Shown piece after piece: positions 1 through 10,669 of a DNA stretch of 31,528 bases. The stretch comes from Pleurotus ostreatus/Saccharomyces cerevisiae fusant (lineage: Eukaryota; Opisthokonta). Position 1 is the stretch's first letter; every line of letters begins with the position of its first letter. The notes beneath the pieces are model-generated. The model was not told the DNA's origin, did not search any database, and was given only the letters and a program-made list of their open reading frames with translations. Position numbers and translations under genes: made by a program. The DNA is taken from positions 1 to 31,528 of the forward strand of contig JAMQCK010000284.1 in assembly GCA_024196135.1 (NCBI GenBank), in the 5' to 3' direction.

Positions 1-774
1 ATCACGACGATAGGGCTCATGTTTGTCGACCGCTTCCCCGCGGGCGCGCTCTGCGGTACGACAGTGCGCCATCTTGTCCTCGATGCGTCCGATACAGCAC
101 CGCCGGATGATGCGCTGGACCATGATGTCTGTCCGCCACCTGCGCTGGAAAGCCTCCAGATGCTCTCGCTCGGATGGAGCCCGGATGCCACCGCGCACGT
201 CGACCGCTGTCTTCAGAGCGCGCAGCTCGACCTGAGCGGGTTGCGGACTATCGTCGTCGACTGCGAGACGTACCAGATTTACACGCTGTCGCCTTTCGTC
301 GCAGGCGACGCTTCGCGCGTGAGCCGCCTCGTCATCAGCTATTCCTTCTCGGACCTACACAGTGAGCGCACTAGCAAGCCCTATTATATTCGCTGAACTC
401 ACTAACCGTCCCCAGGCGTAGCCAGCTTGATACAGCGCCTCTCGGAGGCACTCTCTGCAGCGGGTTTTGCGCTTGTCAACCTTCGCGACATCCACATCCT
501 GTGGTACAGACCGCATGTCGATGTCGTCGTAGGAGAAACACTCGATGCGCACCTCGCAGACCGGGAGCGCTTTCCTGCGCTCGAGCGCGTCACCTGGCGA
601 TTCGCAACCATCGGGCCCGCGCGCGCTCAGCCGCTTGGCTACGACCACACTTTCCCCGGGTTTGACTTGGAAAAGGTGGTCGCGGGAGATGAGGCGAAGG
701 TACGACCGGACATAGAGGCGAAGTTGAAGGAGGGTATGCCGCAGTGTTCTGCGCTTGGATTGCTGTATTTTTAG
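1..774 (+). CDS. F-box/LRR-like protein, 3' part (5' end outside window)
   Basis: The frame is open from the left edge, so the start lies outside the window. A 54-nt intron at 362-415 (GTGAGC..CCCCAG) joins the two exons in phase 1, and the stop is at 772-774. The roughly 240 visible residues are Leu-rich and alternate short strands and helices, with phrases such as LESLQMLSLGW, SRVSRLVISY and FPALERVTWRF. This is the texture of the C-terminal leucine-rich half of divergent basidiomycete F-box proteins. No F-box is visible because the N-terminus is missing. It does not obviously align with the three other F-box genes in the window, so it is a different subfamily at best. The assignment rests on texture and on the neighbouring F-box genes, and the function is inferred only. 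It faces the next gene tail to tail. Confidence 0.55.
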
Positions 775-1084
775 GTTGCTCGAATATCATATGTTGGGCT
801 ACACGTATCAAACCAGCTACTATCATTCCTCGACGCATCGCATGGGTCATCAGATTAGACGGGGACAGTGATACAGTATCTGTCGACCTCAAGGCATGAA
901 GACGTACGCCACGGTGCTTGGTCCGAGCGTCGTATGTACTGAAGGATACGAGTCATACGTTGAATTGAAGACAGTGTCCTATACAGCAGGAAGACGCATA
1001 GGAAGCCTGCGCGCCATCAATCTGTGTCATGAGTATGCATTCTGGAAACGGGTTAGAGAAACCCTTCAGGAGAGGGTCAGCGGC
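775..1084. other. convergent intergenic region
   Basis: These 310 bp separate the stop codons of two convergent genes and should hold both 3' UTRs. The open frame at 896-1228 runs antisense into the F-box gene and has no coding character. I see no RNA gene or strong repeat. Confidence 0.5.
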
Positions 1085-2763
1085 TTACTTAGCTATCAGA
1101 TCCAGTTCAGTCAAGCGCGGACGTTTCCCTCTGCCTCGAACCACGCTGAAGACGCGCCATTCCCTGCTGTAGTAGTTGCGGGTACGACTGCGATTTGTCA
1201 TCGTAACGCGCATATCCGGAAGCCATAGCATCTCCACTGCCTTCAACGGCCCGAATAGTGCCTTGACGACGTCCTGGCGGGGTATGCCGTCGCAAGCTGG
1301 AACCCTTCCGACTATTCCTCGGAGCCGTTTGGGCCATCTACCCATGCCGTCTACGATCCCGGCAAAAGTGTTCAAATGCAGCTCACGAAGATGAGCCAGC
1401 GGGGAGAGTGCGCGCGCGCATTGAGCCTGCGTTAATGTAAACAGAAGGGTATGTTTCGTGGAAAAAGCACCTACCAGGTCATGCGCCGACCATAAACATC
1501 CTGGCCCTATTTCCGCGTGGAACTCCAACAATTCGAGTCGCGGGAAAAGCGTCGCAACAACCTCGAAGAGTCGCATGTCCGTAGGGCCGCGAAAGGAGAA
1601 GCGTAGCTGCCGTAGATCGGGCAACGGCGCGGCAGACAGGACATCTATCAGTGCGGAAGGAAGGAGAGCATTCTGAGCTACAGACGCATCAATGACGCTG
1701 AGTTCCCACTCCATGTCCATCTCCGTATTTTGGATTAGGTGCGGCAGAAGAAGCAGCGAAAGCTGGCGCAGAGAAGGCGGTAGCTGGGCGAAGATCCCAT
1801 CCCGAGCAGCTGGATTGCAGAGTTCAAACTCCTCAAGCAAAGGTACGCACGAAACATATGCAGGGTCATCGCGCGGCCAGACTACGCACTGTGGGTACTG
1901 TAGCCAACCTGCATACTGGCAGTGAATGATGAGGGCCCGAAGGTTGGGAGCGGCAGCCAAGAGTGTGCCGAGATGGACGTGCTGATATATCCACGCTGGA
2001 GTTTCCAGGTTCGGGTCATCAAGCACTTCGAGGCGCTCGAGGGGATCCGGCCAGTATCCAGTGATGACGAGGCGCCGAAGTGAAGACCAGGTATATGAAG
2101 TGGCCATAGGCAGACAAAGCGCTTCTGCGCTGGTTTCGAACACCTCTATCTGTTCGACGCTGATTTCGTGCAGGAGGGTAGCAAGTGGATAGCGCAGAGC
2201 GCGTATACGGCTCTCGTACATCTGCATATTGTCGGCGTGGCTGAGATACTGCTGTCCCAGTCGCGAACAGTACTTCAGCACACGTGGATGACAATCCAAC
2301 GAGAAAAATCCCGGAAAATCCCCGTAGTGCAAAGCGTAGCCGCAGTTTCTGGGTCGGTAGCACATGTAAGATAGGTCGAGCACATCGATTCGTGAGGCGG
2401 CACTGAGTAAATTGATCATATTCGCCGATACCCCCTGCGCGTGGATAGAAACGGACCGCAGCTGACGGAGATCGTGGAAGAAGTCAGGATGCAGGTACGA
2501 TTGGTCTGTATCGATGTGAAGGTGTCTATTCAAGCGAGTCAGATGACCGGAGAGGCATTTTCGTGGGCAGCAAACCTAATGAAGGGCCATAAAGTCCGGG
2601 GTGGCACCCTATTGTGGCGCCATCGGCACGATGCAAAAAGCAGAGGACGTAGCAAAAGTCGCATGTGAGCACAGGTGGAAGCGAGTGATAGGCTGTCACT
2701 GAAGCTGAGATTGTCGCAGATGCAGCGAAGGACATCGTGGTTCAAATGTAGCAGCGTAGACAT
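1085..2763 (-). CDS. F-box/LRR-like protein
   Basis: Start ATG is at 2763-2761. Exon 1 (2763-2576) encodes an F-box-like N-terminus: LNHDVLRCICDNLSFSDSLS followed by STCAHMRLLLRPLLF. A 50-nt intron (2575-2526) is spliced in phase 2 and yields the junction WPFIR-HLHID. The rest is a Leu-rich repeat-like solenoid. A second, in-frame 48-nt intron (1474-1427, GTAGGT..CGCAG) is likely because both complete paralogues (8612-10415 and 23041-24887) have an intron at the same place, just before the phrase ARALSPLAHLRELHL. With it the protein is 526 residues; without it, 542. F-box proteins usually recruit substrates to SCF ubiquitin ligases, but no substrate can be inferred. It is one of three related F-box genes in the window. 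Confidence 0.8.
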
Positions 2764-2779
2764 GAGGGTAGGACGAGCG

Positions 2780-2832
2780 ATTGCTGTTTTGTGACATCAC
2801 AGCAATCACGGTCACTTCTCCTCACGTGATTG
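2780..2832. promoter_or_regulatory. nested inverted repeats upstream of the F-box gene
   Basis: ATTGCTGT (2780-2787) pairs with ACAGCAAT (2799-2806), and CAATCACG (2803-2810) pairs with CGTGATTG (2825-2832). The second right arm overlaps a CACGTG E-box core at 2823-2828. The set lies 17-70 nt upstream of the F-box ATG at 2763, so it is a candidate regulatory site. No factor can be named beyond the general fact that bHLH proteins bind CACGTG. Confidence 0.3.
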
Positions 2833-3569
2833 TACCCGTCCTGGATAGTATTCTCGTCCAACTTCTGTCCAACTTGAAGGGCGCGCAACCCACGTCAATG
2901 ACCGGCCCCCTTCAGCTTCGGATACAGACTGTGCTCCCACAAAATCTGTCGGGCTAATTTCCGTGAGGTGCATTCCTTTCGGTAATATTGCGTTGAGATT
3001 GACAACGGCAAGGCGACGGATCGCAGGCGCCTTCCCCTGCTATAGCATGTCGTATCAATAGCAGGCCTCAACTGCTGCTGTAGTAGAAGTACCGTGGCAT
3101 TGCCTATCGAACCTTATTGAACTCCCGGAGATGCTTGCGCGGCTGCGCCATCATGCACGCACTTAAGGCTAGACGCTGAGGGTGTCTTCTCGTGCCCTTC
3201 ATCAGGCTGACTGCCCCAGGTATGCTCCGCCCGAGTTCAAAGCCGCTCCCAGCGTCTATCTGATTACAGGTGTACCCTACTCTTTGCACGCCACAATATT
3301 GGCTCATCCTAGGCGCTCGCCACACTGCTTCGCCTGCGCCTTACCGTCTAGCGCCAAGGAATTCCCAGCGCCTACCACTGATTGGGGTACCCCGTCGTAA
3401 GTACTGGAGATAGCAAGCTCAGGTGGAGTCAAATAGACGCGCTGATGGTCTTCGTATAGCTTCGGCAGCGCTTAGGGCGGCCCTTATGCGGGACGAAGGT
3501 ACGCCGTGGCGCTTGTCATAGGCGCCCACAGCAGCTAGCTGATTGCTTCGGCGCCATGGGCGGCGTGCG

Positions 3570-3577
3570 TATATATA
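3570..3577 (+). promoter_or_regulatory. TATA box of the 10-exon gene
   Basis: TATATATA lies 65 nt upstream of the ATG at 3643, a normal distance for a fungal TATA promoter with a short leader. It supports the chosen start. Confidence 0.5.
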
Positions 3578-3642
3578 TGCTACATGTTGTGCCAACGCTA
3601 CCACTACCTCCATCTCACTCAGTTGCTTGATCAGCTACGATC

Positions 3643-5883
3643 ATGCAGGGACAGTCGAACATAGCAGGACAATCTTTCCTGCTCACAACCAATAATAATT
3701 GGGTCAAGTATACGGCGGCTGACCTTCTGCGCGCGGTGTGTGCCATCCTCTATCTGCCAGTTTGACACACCGATATGTTCATCAGTTCAATGCGACGTAT
3801 GCTCGTCAAGCACGCCGTATGGGTGTTCAACCACCTACTCCATACGTCGACTGGGCGGAGTCTTCGGATAATCGTCCTCAACCTTCCAGTCGCCCCTCGA
3901 TGAAAACACAACATCCTTTCTCGATGTCCATCCCTTCCTTTCCAGCTACCGTTGGCGGCCCATCTGGCTCACGTATGCGTGATCCAACACTACAAGATAT
4001 CCGCTTCAGTGCCCCATTGACTACGCAAGAAAGCGTTTGGGATCTCGGCACGATGGGCCCGGGTACGTACTCCCTGTCCGAGTCGAGTAGCTGTTCAAGC
4101 CACTCACCCGCTTCTATAGGTTCTCCGACGCGACTCATTCTTATGATGGTACGTAGACTCGACCTCCGGAGCATGATCTACTCATCTCGTTTCATATAGG
4201 CCTTTGATATCCCTTCACCCGAGCGACGTCCGCCATTTTTGAGGCTAGCATTGGACCTTGGTACGCTGGACCATTATAGTGTTTCCCACATCATTGATTC
4301 ACATCGTCGCTGCCGCTAGGGTCTGATGGACTGTGAGTTTCTGCCTGATACAGACACATATGCAGCTGACGAGGCGGACAACAGATGGTCGCTTCATCCT
4401 GGGTACACCGTTGGGCCCAAGAATTGGAAAGGCATACTGAAGCATTCGAGACACAAGCCCACTGGAGCACACAGAGTAAACGTCTGGGCAGGCCGATACG
4501 ATCCCCGTAGGGTACCGATGTTCGATATGGAATACATTGACGGGTCGAACTACGGTGCGTTCATACTCTCGGGATCTGGCAATTTCCTTTTACTCAAGGC
4601 AGGCTAGATTATATTCAGATCGACTCCCCGCTCATAATCGACGTGCAAATGAGAACTCAATCTCGAGATATATTCTTGCCCAACGTTCGCTCGCAAGCAG
4701 CGACACGGATCAGCAAAGAACTTGATAAGGAGGAAGATGTCGATGGATTCATCGGCTTAGAGCCACAGGCCAAGCACGTCGCACTCGTCATGACGTATCA
4801 TGCACGCTCATACAGAAATCCAGCGACTTCGAGAGTCACATCAACCCTGCGACAAGGGGCGGTGCCCGTCCGGTCAGTCTCTACTCTCAGCGCGTCACTG
4901 CTTGCACATACCAAATTGCGTTTGCGTCTACAGACCCTCATGAACCAGCTCTACCGCTTGAACAAAATTACTCGATTAGTTAGTGGGCGATGCGACAACC
5001 AGGTATATGACTGACATATCCTCAAGCGAAAGTCTTTTGCTCTGAGCCCTTCATATCGGCGGTGAGTAAAGTCATATATCTGTTGATTCGCCGTTGCTAT
5101 GGACCTTGTCATCAGCACCGTCTGTCCTAGGATGTGGATACTCGACAACGAGATTTGGCCCCCTGCCGCCTTTTCCACGCAAGATCCAAGTGAATACCGT
5201 CTGCATTCTGGCGAAGACACCCCGCCAATCCCTGTCCGTCTTGGTTCGAGTGCGGCGCCTGGCTGGACTGTGCGGCTAAGCGAAATATGCCTTTGGGACA
5301 TTGTTACGCAGAGATTTATATTGCAGGAGAAGCTTGACGACTTCGTTACCCTTGACAATGGTGAAAACTTTCACGCAATCCAGGTTATTCGCACTCAATT
5401 CTCTCACAGGCAGCGAGACGACAATACTCCCGCCAGCGGCCTTTGCATGGATTACCGCCCGTAAACATCCTGCACACGTGTACCATCCTCGCAGAAGATT
5501 CCGGCTCAGCAAGGACAAGGACACATTTTGTGTTCGACCCGACGCCATCGACAAAAGGTATCATCTGGCAATGGCTTTCAGAGCGAGCGATGGAGCGGAT
5601 TACAGAGTAACCATCGCTCCCCTGAATGAAATTGTCACGTACCGCGAAGCCGAGGACAACGGTGATTATCTGCTCGCCTTCTCTCCTGTAGTGCAAGGCC
5701 TGAAGCCGCTGATTGGGCTGGTATGTCTCTACACCAGTCGCATGCATGCCGATTGACGAATTTTCATCGTAGAACGTTCTTCGTTATCTTTGGCAGTCAT
5801 ACCATGACTGTCTTCCCACTTCGGCGTATGTTCATTTGGCCTACGGCTACTGTGGTCGGGATCAAGGCCGCGACGTCTATTGA
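3643..5883 (+). CDS. hypothetical protein, about 575 residues, 10 exons
   Basis: I do not recognise this protein. Exons fitted by frame and phase are 3643-3735, 3786-4062, 4120-4148, 4200-4260, 4354-4554, 4599-4978, 5027-5061, 5131-5360, 5410-5720 and 5773-5883. All introns are GT..AG and total length is 1728 nt, ending in TGA. The exon 4/5 join is least certain: the acceptor at 4319 breaks the frame, so 4353 (..ATACAG) was used. An in-frame intron at 4862-4933 is also possible. The product starts MQGQSNIAGQSF and has a Ser/Pro-rich segment around residues 60-130. It then becomes a mixed alpha/beta protein (PGYTVGPKNWKGILKHS; LAMAFRASDGADYRVTIAPL) in which the phrase PPAAF occurs twice. There is no signal peptide or membrane segment. 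It may be a lineage-restricted fungal protein. Confidence 0.6.
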
Positions 5884-6737
5884 TCCACTGTCGCCGTATG
5901 AAGTCCAGCGTGGCTTTGCTGGCATGGTCTTTTTTGGTTGCGGAGATCCTTGTCCCTTTATATGGCCCAATATTATTTTCAGAAATCGGCGCAGAGCGAG
6001 ACGTGTTAGAATGTAATTACATCGCTCGGTAATGCCCTAACAAGTGATGCTCTACTGTATCCTCCTCAGGATTGAACGGATACCGTCGGCCGCACTGAAA
6101 GTTTCGACGAGCATGTTACGAAAGACGCTTGACTCGCAGGCGACGGACTGCCAGATGGAGAGAGCCTTGCTTTCCAGCCTGCTAGCCCCGATAGATTGTA
6201 CGTTCTGACTGAATTTCCAAAGAGTCCGCGCAAAGGAGTCGTGTCCGTTAGTCCGCTTTCGAGATGCTCGATATGTCATGCACACGCAAGGACAGCGGTC
6301 AAGTCAGAGCGGATTGTCGTATGAGTAAACCTGGGCGAGCTTTGACTGGAGCGACGAGGAGAGCATCCACATAAGGGAGAAAAGACAGTAGTCGTCCCGG
6401 GCGAAAGCAAGGGCAGTGAATCGGGATACTACAGCAACGATACAAGAAGATATGAGTGAGTACACGTACGCAGGACGCGGTCCATATATACAGCAGTCGG
6501 TACGCAAGGCCGACGAGGCGATGTATGCGCGACGCAGAGACACAATATCTGTACATGCTGGAGAGCGTGGCGGCGCTGAGGCCGTTGGGTATTGAGTTAT
6601 CTAATGTCCGATGAGTGTGATCAGCAGCGATACATGGCGGGCGGGCGGGAAAGCGATCCGCTGAACACCTAGAGCGACTCGCTGGAGGCCTTGAGCCGAC
6701 GCTGCGCAGAAGGCGCGAAGAGGAGCGCAAAGACCGG
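5884..6737. other. convergent intergenic region (854 bp)
   Basis: This stretch lies between the stop codons of the 10-exon gene (+) and the SH3 gene (-) and should hold both 3' UTRs. Open frames on the minus strand (for example 6299-6757) lack start context, splice logic or protein-like composition. I see no RNA gene. Confidence 0.45.
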
Positions 6738-8087
6738 CTATGCGCTCCCGCCCTCATCCCCGTCGGCGCGGACGAGCTCGAGGTAGCTCTCGGGTACGAG
6801 TGCGTGCTCGCCGTCCTTTCCCTCCTTCTCTACGTCTTCCTTCCCCGAGTCTTCCGCCCCTTCCTCCGCCTCCTCTTCGTCAGTGTCGGCGAGACCGAGT
6901 TCCTGCACTCGCCGCTGCAGCTTCTCTTTTTCCGACCCCCGTGGATGCCAGCCGCGCACAGCAATAGCCCATCCAGCATCGCCGCCTCCGATCACGCGCA
7001 CGAGCTGGCCAGTGCGCACGGACATCTCGGCGGGACCTTCAGCGGCGAAAGAGTATGCAGCACGGTAAACGCCTGGGGCAGGTACCGACGATTCCTCGTC
7101 GGTCCCGTCGACGCGGCTGTCGTCGTACGCCTGCGAGTCCTCGTCGAATTCTGGCGCGTGGGGCGAATGGGAGCCGAAGCGAGCGGGAGAGTCGACGTCG
7201 GGCTCTGTAGCCACGTCGTCGTCGAGCGCAGCAGCACGGTCGAGGTCGATGCGGCCATCGGAGTCCGTGTAGCGGGCAGGGCCCTGGCTACCTCCGCCAC
7301 CACCACCGCCTGAGCCTTCGCCTCCACCTGCGGCGCCGGCACCTCCGTTGGCATTCTTGAATTGCCAGCTCAGGCGGCCCATCCAGCCAAGGCCAGCCCA
7401 GCCTTCATCGCCACCCCAAGGACCTTTATTATCTCCGTCTCCCGTACTATGATCGCTACTCCAGCCGCTGCCGCGCTTGCGCTCCCGTTCGCCCTCGCCG
7501 GAAAGGCGGACGTAGCCCTCGGCAAGGTCATTTGGCGCAGAAGATGTGGGAGGCGCGAGACCGGTGCCCACATGGCGCGGGTCGTCGTGCGGGTAAGCAT
7601 AATCTCGAATACGTGGGGGTGCGGGGGATGAGGAGCGGTGGATGCCTGGCGTGAGGGGTGCAGGGGCAGCGGAGCGAGAGGCGCGGCTAGCGGTGCCACT
7701 GGACCGTCTGTCCGTGGTGCTGCCGCGACGCGAAAGACGCGGGGATGGTGGGGCAGGGCGGCTGGCGGAAAGGGAGGACTGATGTGCGCGTTGCAGCGCA
7801 GGCGAAGATGGCTGCGAGGCACCAGACGCGCCGGATAGCTGGCTGGCGCGCTTGCTCGGCCGGTCGTCCGCGGTCGACTCGGACGCGCGCTTGCCAGGCA
7901 AAGAGAGTCGGTTCGGGTCGTCGGCAGCTTCTGTACGTGGGGTATTGTCTGCGAGCGCGACAGGAGTTTTCTCTGCGTCGTCGGAGACCGTGGGGGTTGT
8001 AAGGGGGGTGAGGCGCGGCTTGCTGCCAGGTGCGTCGATATCCATTGCTTGTGGTCTCGTGAAGACGACTTCGCTCGCGGCGGCCAT
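6738..8087 (-). CDS. SH3-domain protein, Nbp2-like
   Basis: This is a single open frame of 449 residues. The first true in-frame ATG is at 8087-8085 (MAAASEVVFTRPQAMDID). The first 200 or so residues are low-complexity and rich in Ser, Pro and Ala, followed by a Gly-rich run near the middle. The C-terminus carries an SH3 domain: GVYRAAYSFAAEGPAEMSV (ALYDF-like strand with acidic RT loop), GQLVRVIGGGDAGWAIAV (the Trp of the ligand groove) and ALVPESYLELV (the conserved ALVPxNYL end). About 50 very acidic, helical residues are inserted between the GW strand and the last strand, which is unusual. The layout, a disordered N-terminus with one C-terminal SH3, resembles yeast Nbp2, an adaptor in stress MAPK and phosphatase complexes. 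The SH3 assignment is firm; the orthology is inference. Confidence 0.75.
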   Translation of the reverse strand: MAAASEVVFTRPQAMDIDAPGSKPRLTPLTTPTVSDDAEKTPVALADNTPRTEAADDPNRLSLPGKRASESTADDRPSKRASQLSGASGASQPSSPALQRAHQSSLSASRPAPPSPRLSRRGSTTDRRSSGTASRASRSAAPAPLTPGIHRSSSPAPPRIRDYAYPHDDPRHVGTGLAPPTSSAPNDLAEGYVRLSGEGERERKRGSGWSSDHSTGDGDNKGPWGGDEGWAGLGWMGRLSWQFKNANGGAGAAGGGEGSGGGGGGGSQGPARYTDSDGRIDLDRAAALDDDVATEPDVDSPARFGSHSPHAPEFDEDSQAYDDSRVDGTDEESSVPAPGVYRAAYSFAAEGPAEMSVRTGQLVRVIGGGDAGWAIAVRGWHPRGSEKEKLQRRVQELGLADTDEEEAEEGAEDSGKEDVEKEGKDGEHALVPESYLELVRADGDEGGSA

Positions 8088-8611
8088 CGCGGTGCAGGAT
8101 AGGGGTGGGTCTGCGGCGGACAGGCTGCGCGGCGCAGTCAGTATTTCGCTTGTCCGCGTCGCGGTGCACAGCGACAAAGGGGGATTTGCTCACTGTCGAG
8201 GACGACGAACAAAGGCAGTCTGTACTTGCACGATCAGCGTTTGAACGCGAGATCGCCCCGGACGCAAGCACCGCGGTGCCTGTCGCCACAAATTGCGCGG
8301 CAACGCCGGCAATCACCGGTTGTCGCCCACACAGCCCCGCTCGCCGTCACGTTTAATTATCCCTTTCAAATTCTTCTGTCACTAATTGTCCCTCTCGTAG
8401 CCTCACACGAGCTACTCCGCCTCAGTCTCTGAGGAGACACCCGGTAATAGACATGTACACGACTGGTAGTATCTAAATTCTTCAGACTACCACGGCCCGA
8501 AAGGGCTGCATGTAACGTCAGCTTGCACGCCCCACGGTCACTCTTGACCAGACTGGCGACGTTTCAACGTGCGCTTTTGCCTCTGACCACGATCTCAACG
8601 GCTCACTCGCG
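8088..8611. other. divergent promoter region (524 bp)
   Basis: This stretch separates the start codons of the SH3 gene (-) and the second F-box gene (+). Frames stay open upstream of the SH3 start but contain no ATG on the coding strand before 8087. I see no TATA box, RNA gene or clear repeat. Confidence 0.45.
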
Positions 8612-10415
8612 ATGGGCACGACGCTCGGGGTCTTCGCTGGGCTTGCTGATTTGAGCCAGGACATACTGCTCTACTTCGAGCGATATCTGTTCAGGCAGGA
8701 TCTGATCGCGTTGTCGTCAACGTGCACTGCGCTCAGAGCAATTCTTCGCCCCCTCTTTCTCGCTTCGTGCCGTTGGGACGACGACTTGCAGCCCCCCGAA
8801 AGTGCATGGCCTCTAATCAAGTACGTGTCCCTTTGACTCTACACGCTCACAATCCATTGACCCCATTGATCCCAGACATCTCTACGTCCACGCTGAGCAT
8901 CTTCAGGCTGTTCACGCGTCGAAGTTCTTCCTTGAACTCAACGGCCTGGCCTCACTTCATGTCGAGGGCGATTTGATACCAGACGATCTAGCGAAGATTC
9001 TCACTTCCGCGCATAATTTAACGGCGCTGGACTTCTCCACATTGTGCTACGGTAGCGGAAGCGACCTTCGCGCCCTAACACTACCCCCGCTATCCTACTT
9101 TCCACCATTATCCTGCAAACCGCGGGTGGTCAAATTCTGCTCGCGCCACCAGCGTGATTACCTTTCTCCTCTCCGCCTCCTCGACAAGTGCATACGCAAG
9201 ATATCCCGAGTGCGCCGCTCATTCTCGAGTCTCCTTTATCAGATCGACCTCTCTAGAGTCGAAGTCCTCGAGGTCGGCATGGAGGTCTTGAGCATTCCCT
9301 TCGCCTCTGCGTACACTTGGATGTCGCTGACCACACTCGTGGTCACTGGGATCAGTCTTCATCCCGACGACGCCTATGAAGACTTCAAAACCGAGCCAGA
9401 GATGCGCGCTCACGCGTACGTCCATCTCGGAACGATACTCATGACTGCGCCTCGCCTGCGCGTCCTGCGCATACTCTGTCGCTGCTATAGAGGACAGCTT
9501 CCGCATTGTATCGCATGGCCCGCGGACGAGTCTCCGCCGCCGTCTAGCATCGCCATCCCTGAGCTCGAAGAGCTTGACATCCGAAACCTCGCTTTCGACG
9601 AAGGACTGTTGCACCAGCTGCCATCATCCTTGCGCAAGTTATCCCTCATGGCCTACCCACATATCCTGCACAACACGTTGCCATTGCCTATTATCTACTG
9701 GCCGAGACACGCCAAATACGCGGCATACGCACGGCTGAGGAGCTAATCGACATCCTGGAGGCGAGGCCGATGCCTGAGCTGCGCCAGCTCCGCCTCTCGT
9801 TCCGCCTGCACGCCGACATGATGCTCTTCGAGCGTATCGCGACGCTCTTCCCGCTTCTCGAGGAGCTCGAGATACACGCAGAGATCGGCCCCGGATGTCT
9901 CTGGACGCCTGACGAACTGGTGAGCATGCCTTCATTTCCCATCCCCTCTCATTCTCATCGCCTGCCAGATCGAATTCGCCCGCACACTCGCCCCTCTCGC
10001 CAACCTCCGCGTCCTCAAGGTCAGCACCTTCAACAAAGTCCTCACTGAACCGCCCGAAGACGAAGACTGGTCCATCTGCTGCATCGGGGAGCCCGACGAG
10101 GGCGAGGACCCTGAGGAATTCATGGAAACGCGCATGCGCAAAGTCCGCTTCCACCGCTGGATGAACGGCCTCCGCACCGACGACATCGTGCGCGCATTGA
10201 GCCCGCTGGAGGGCGTGTCCGAGTTCTGGCTGCCGACGATGGTGAGGACCGATTTGCGGAGGTGGAGACGCGTATGGCAGGTGTACAGAATCGCGCGGGA
10301 GAATGGCGTAGCGCGCCTTTGTTTGCAACCCGGCTTAATTGAGTGCGTACCTGGCTTTCGAATGCAAGGCTCATACTAAGACCCTTACTGCAGAATGGTC
10401 GAAGACGGCTACTGA
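8612..10415 (+). CDS. F-box/LRR-like protein, apparent frameshift
   Basis: Exon 1 (8612-8820) gives the F-box-like part: LADLSQDILLYFERYLFRQD, then STCTALRAILRPLFLASCRW. A phase-2 intron (8821-8875) restores WPLIK-HLYVHAEHL, the same position as in the paralogues. The solenoid runs in frame to about 9680. The frame that continues (AEELIDILEARPMPELRQL) is offset by one base, and no GT..AG pair joins the two without losing that conserved stretch. A frameshift between about 9660 and 9735 is therefore likely, by mutation or sequencing error. Downstream introns 9920-9968 and 10343-10393 (branch TACTAAG) are intact, giving the end MVEDGY. A splice from 9677 to 9765 would restore frame but delete the conserved ELIDILEA segment. 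It could be a young pseudogene. Confidence 0.65.
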
Positions 10416-10669
10416 TGCTATGCTTCAGCTTCGGGTCGTGTCGCCCTCGTGGGGTAATTCGACCTGTTCCATTTGTTAACGACTTGAGTGGCGTCAACCG
10501 CGATGATGGGGAGGCATTCGACACGCATTGTATACGAGGCCCGATTTCCCTGTAAAAAGACAGTGGGGTATAGTATGTATCTTTTCGCGCAATATCCATT
10601 CCTTCAAGTCCAGAAACCAGACGGCCGTGAAGCCATTCGCTCGAACGCCGCTGTGCCTCCCATCCCCGC

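Larger units (their letters stand above)
2764..3642. other. divergent intergenic region (879 bp)
   Basis: This stretch lies between the start codons of the divergent F-box gene and the 10-exon gene. It contains two overlapping inverted repeats at 2780-2832 and a TATA box at 3570-3577, listed separately. Short open frames here have no splice logic or recognisable protein features. I see no further gene. Confidence 0.5.

Noticed and set aside
896..1228. 110-residue plus-strand open frame
   Set aside because: It is antisense to the 3' end of the F-box gene and shows no coding character.
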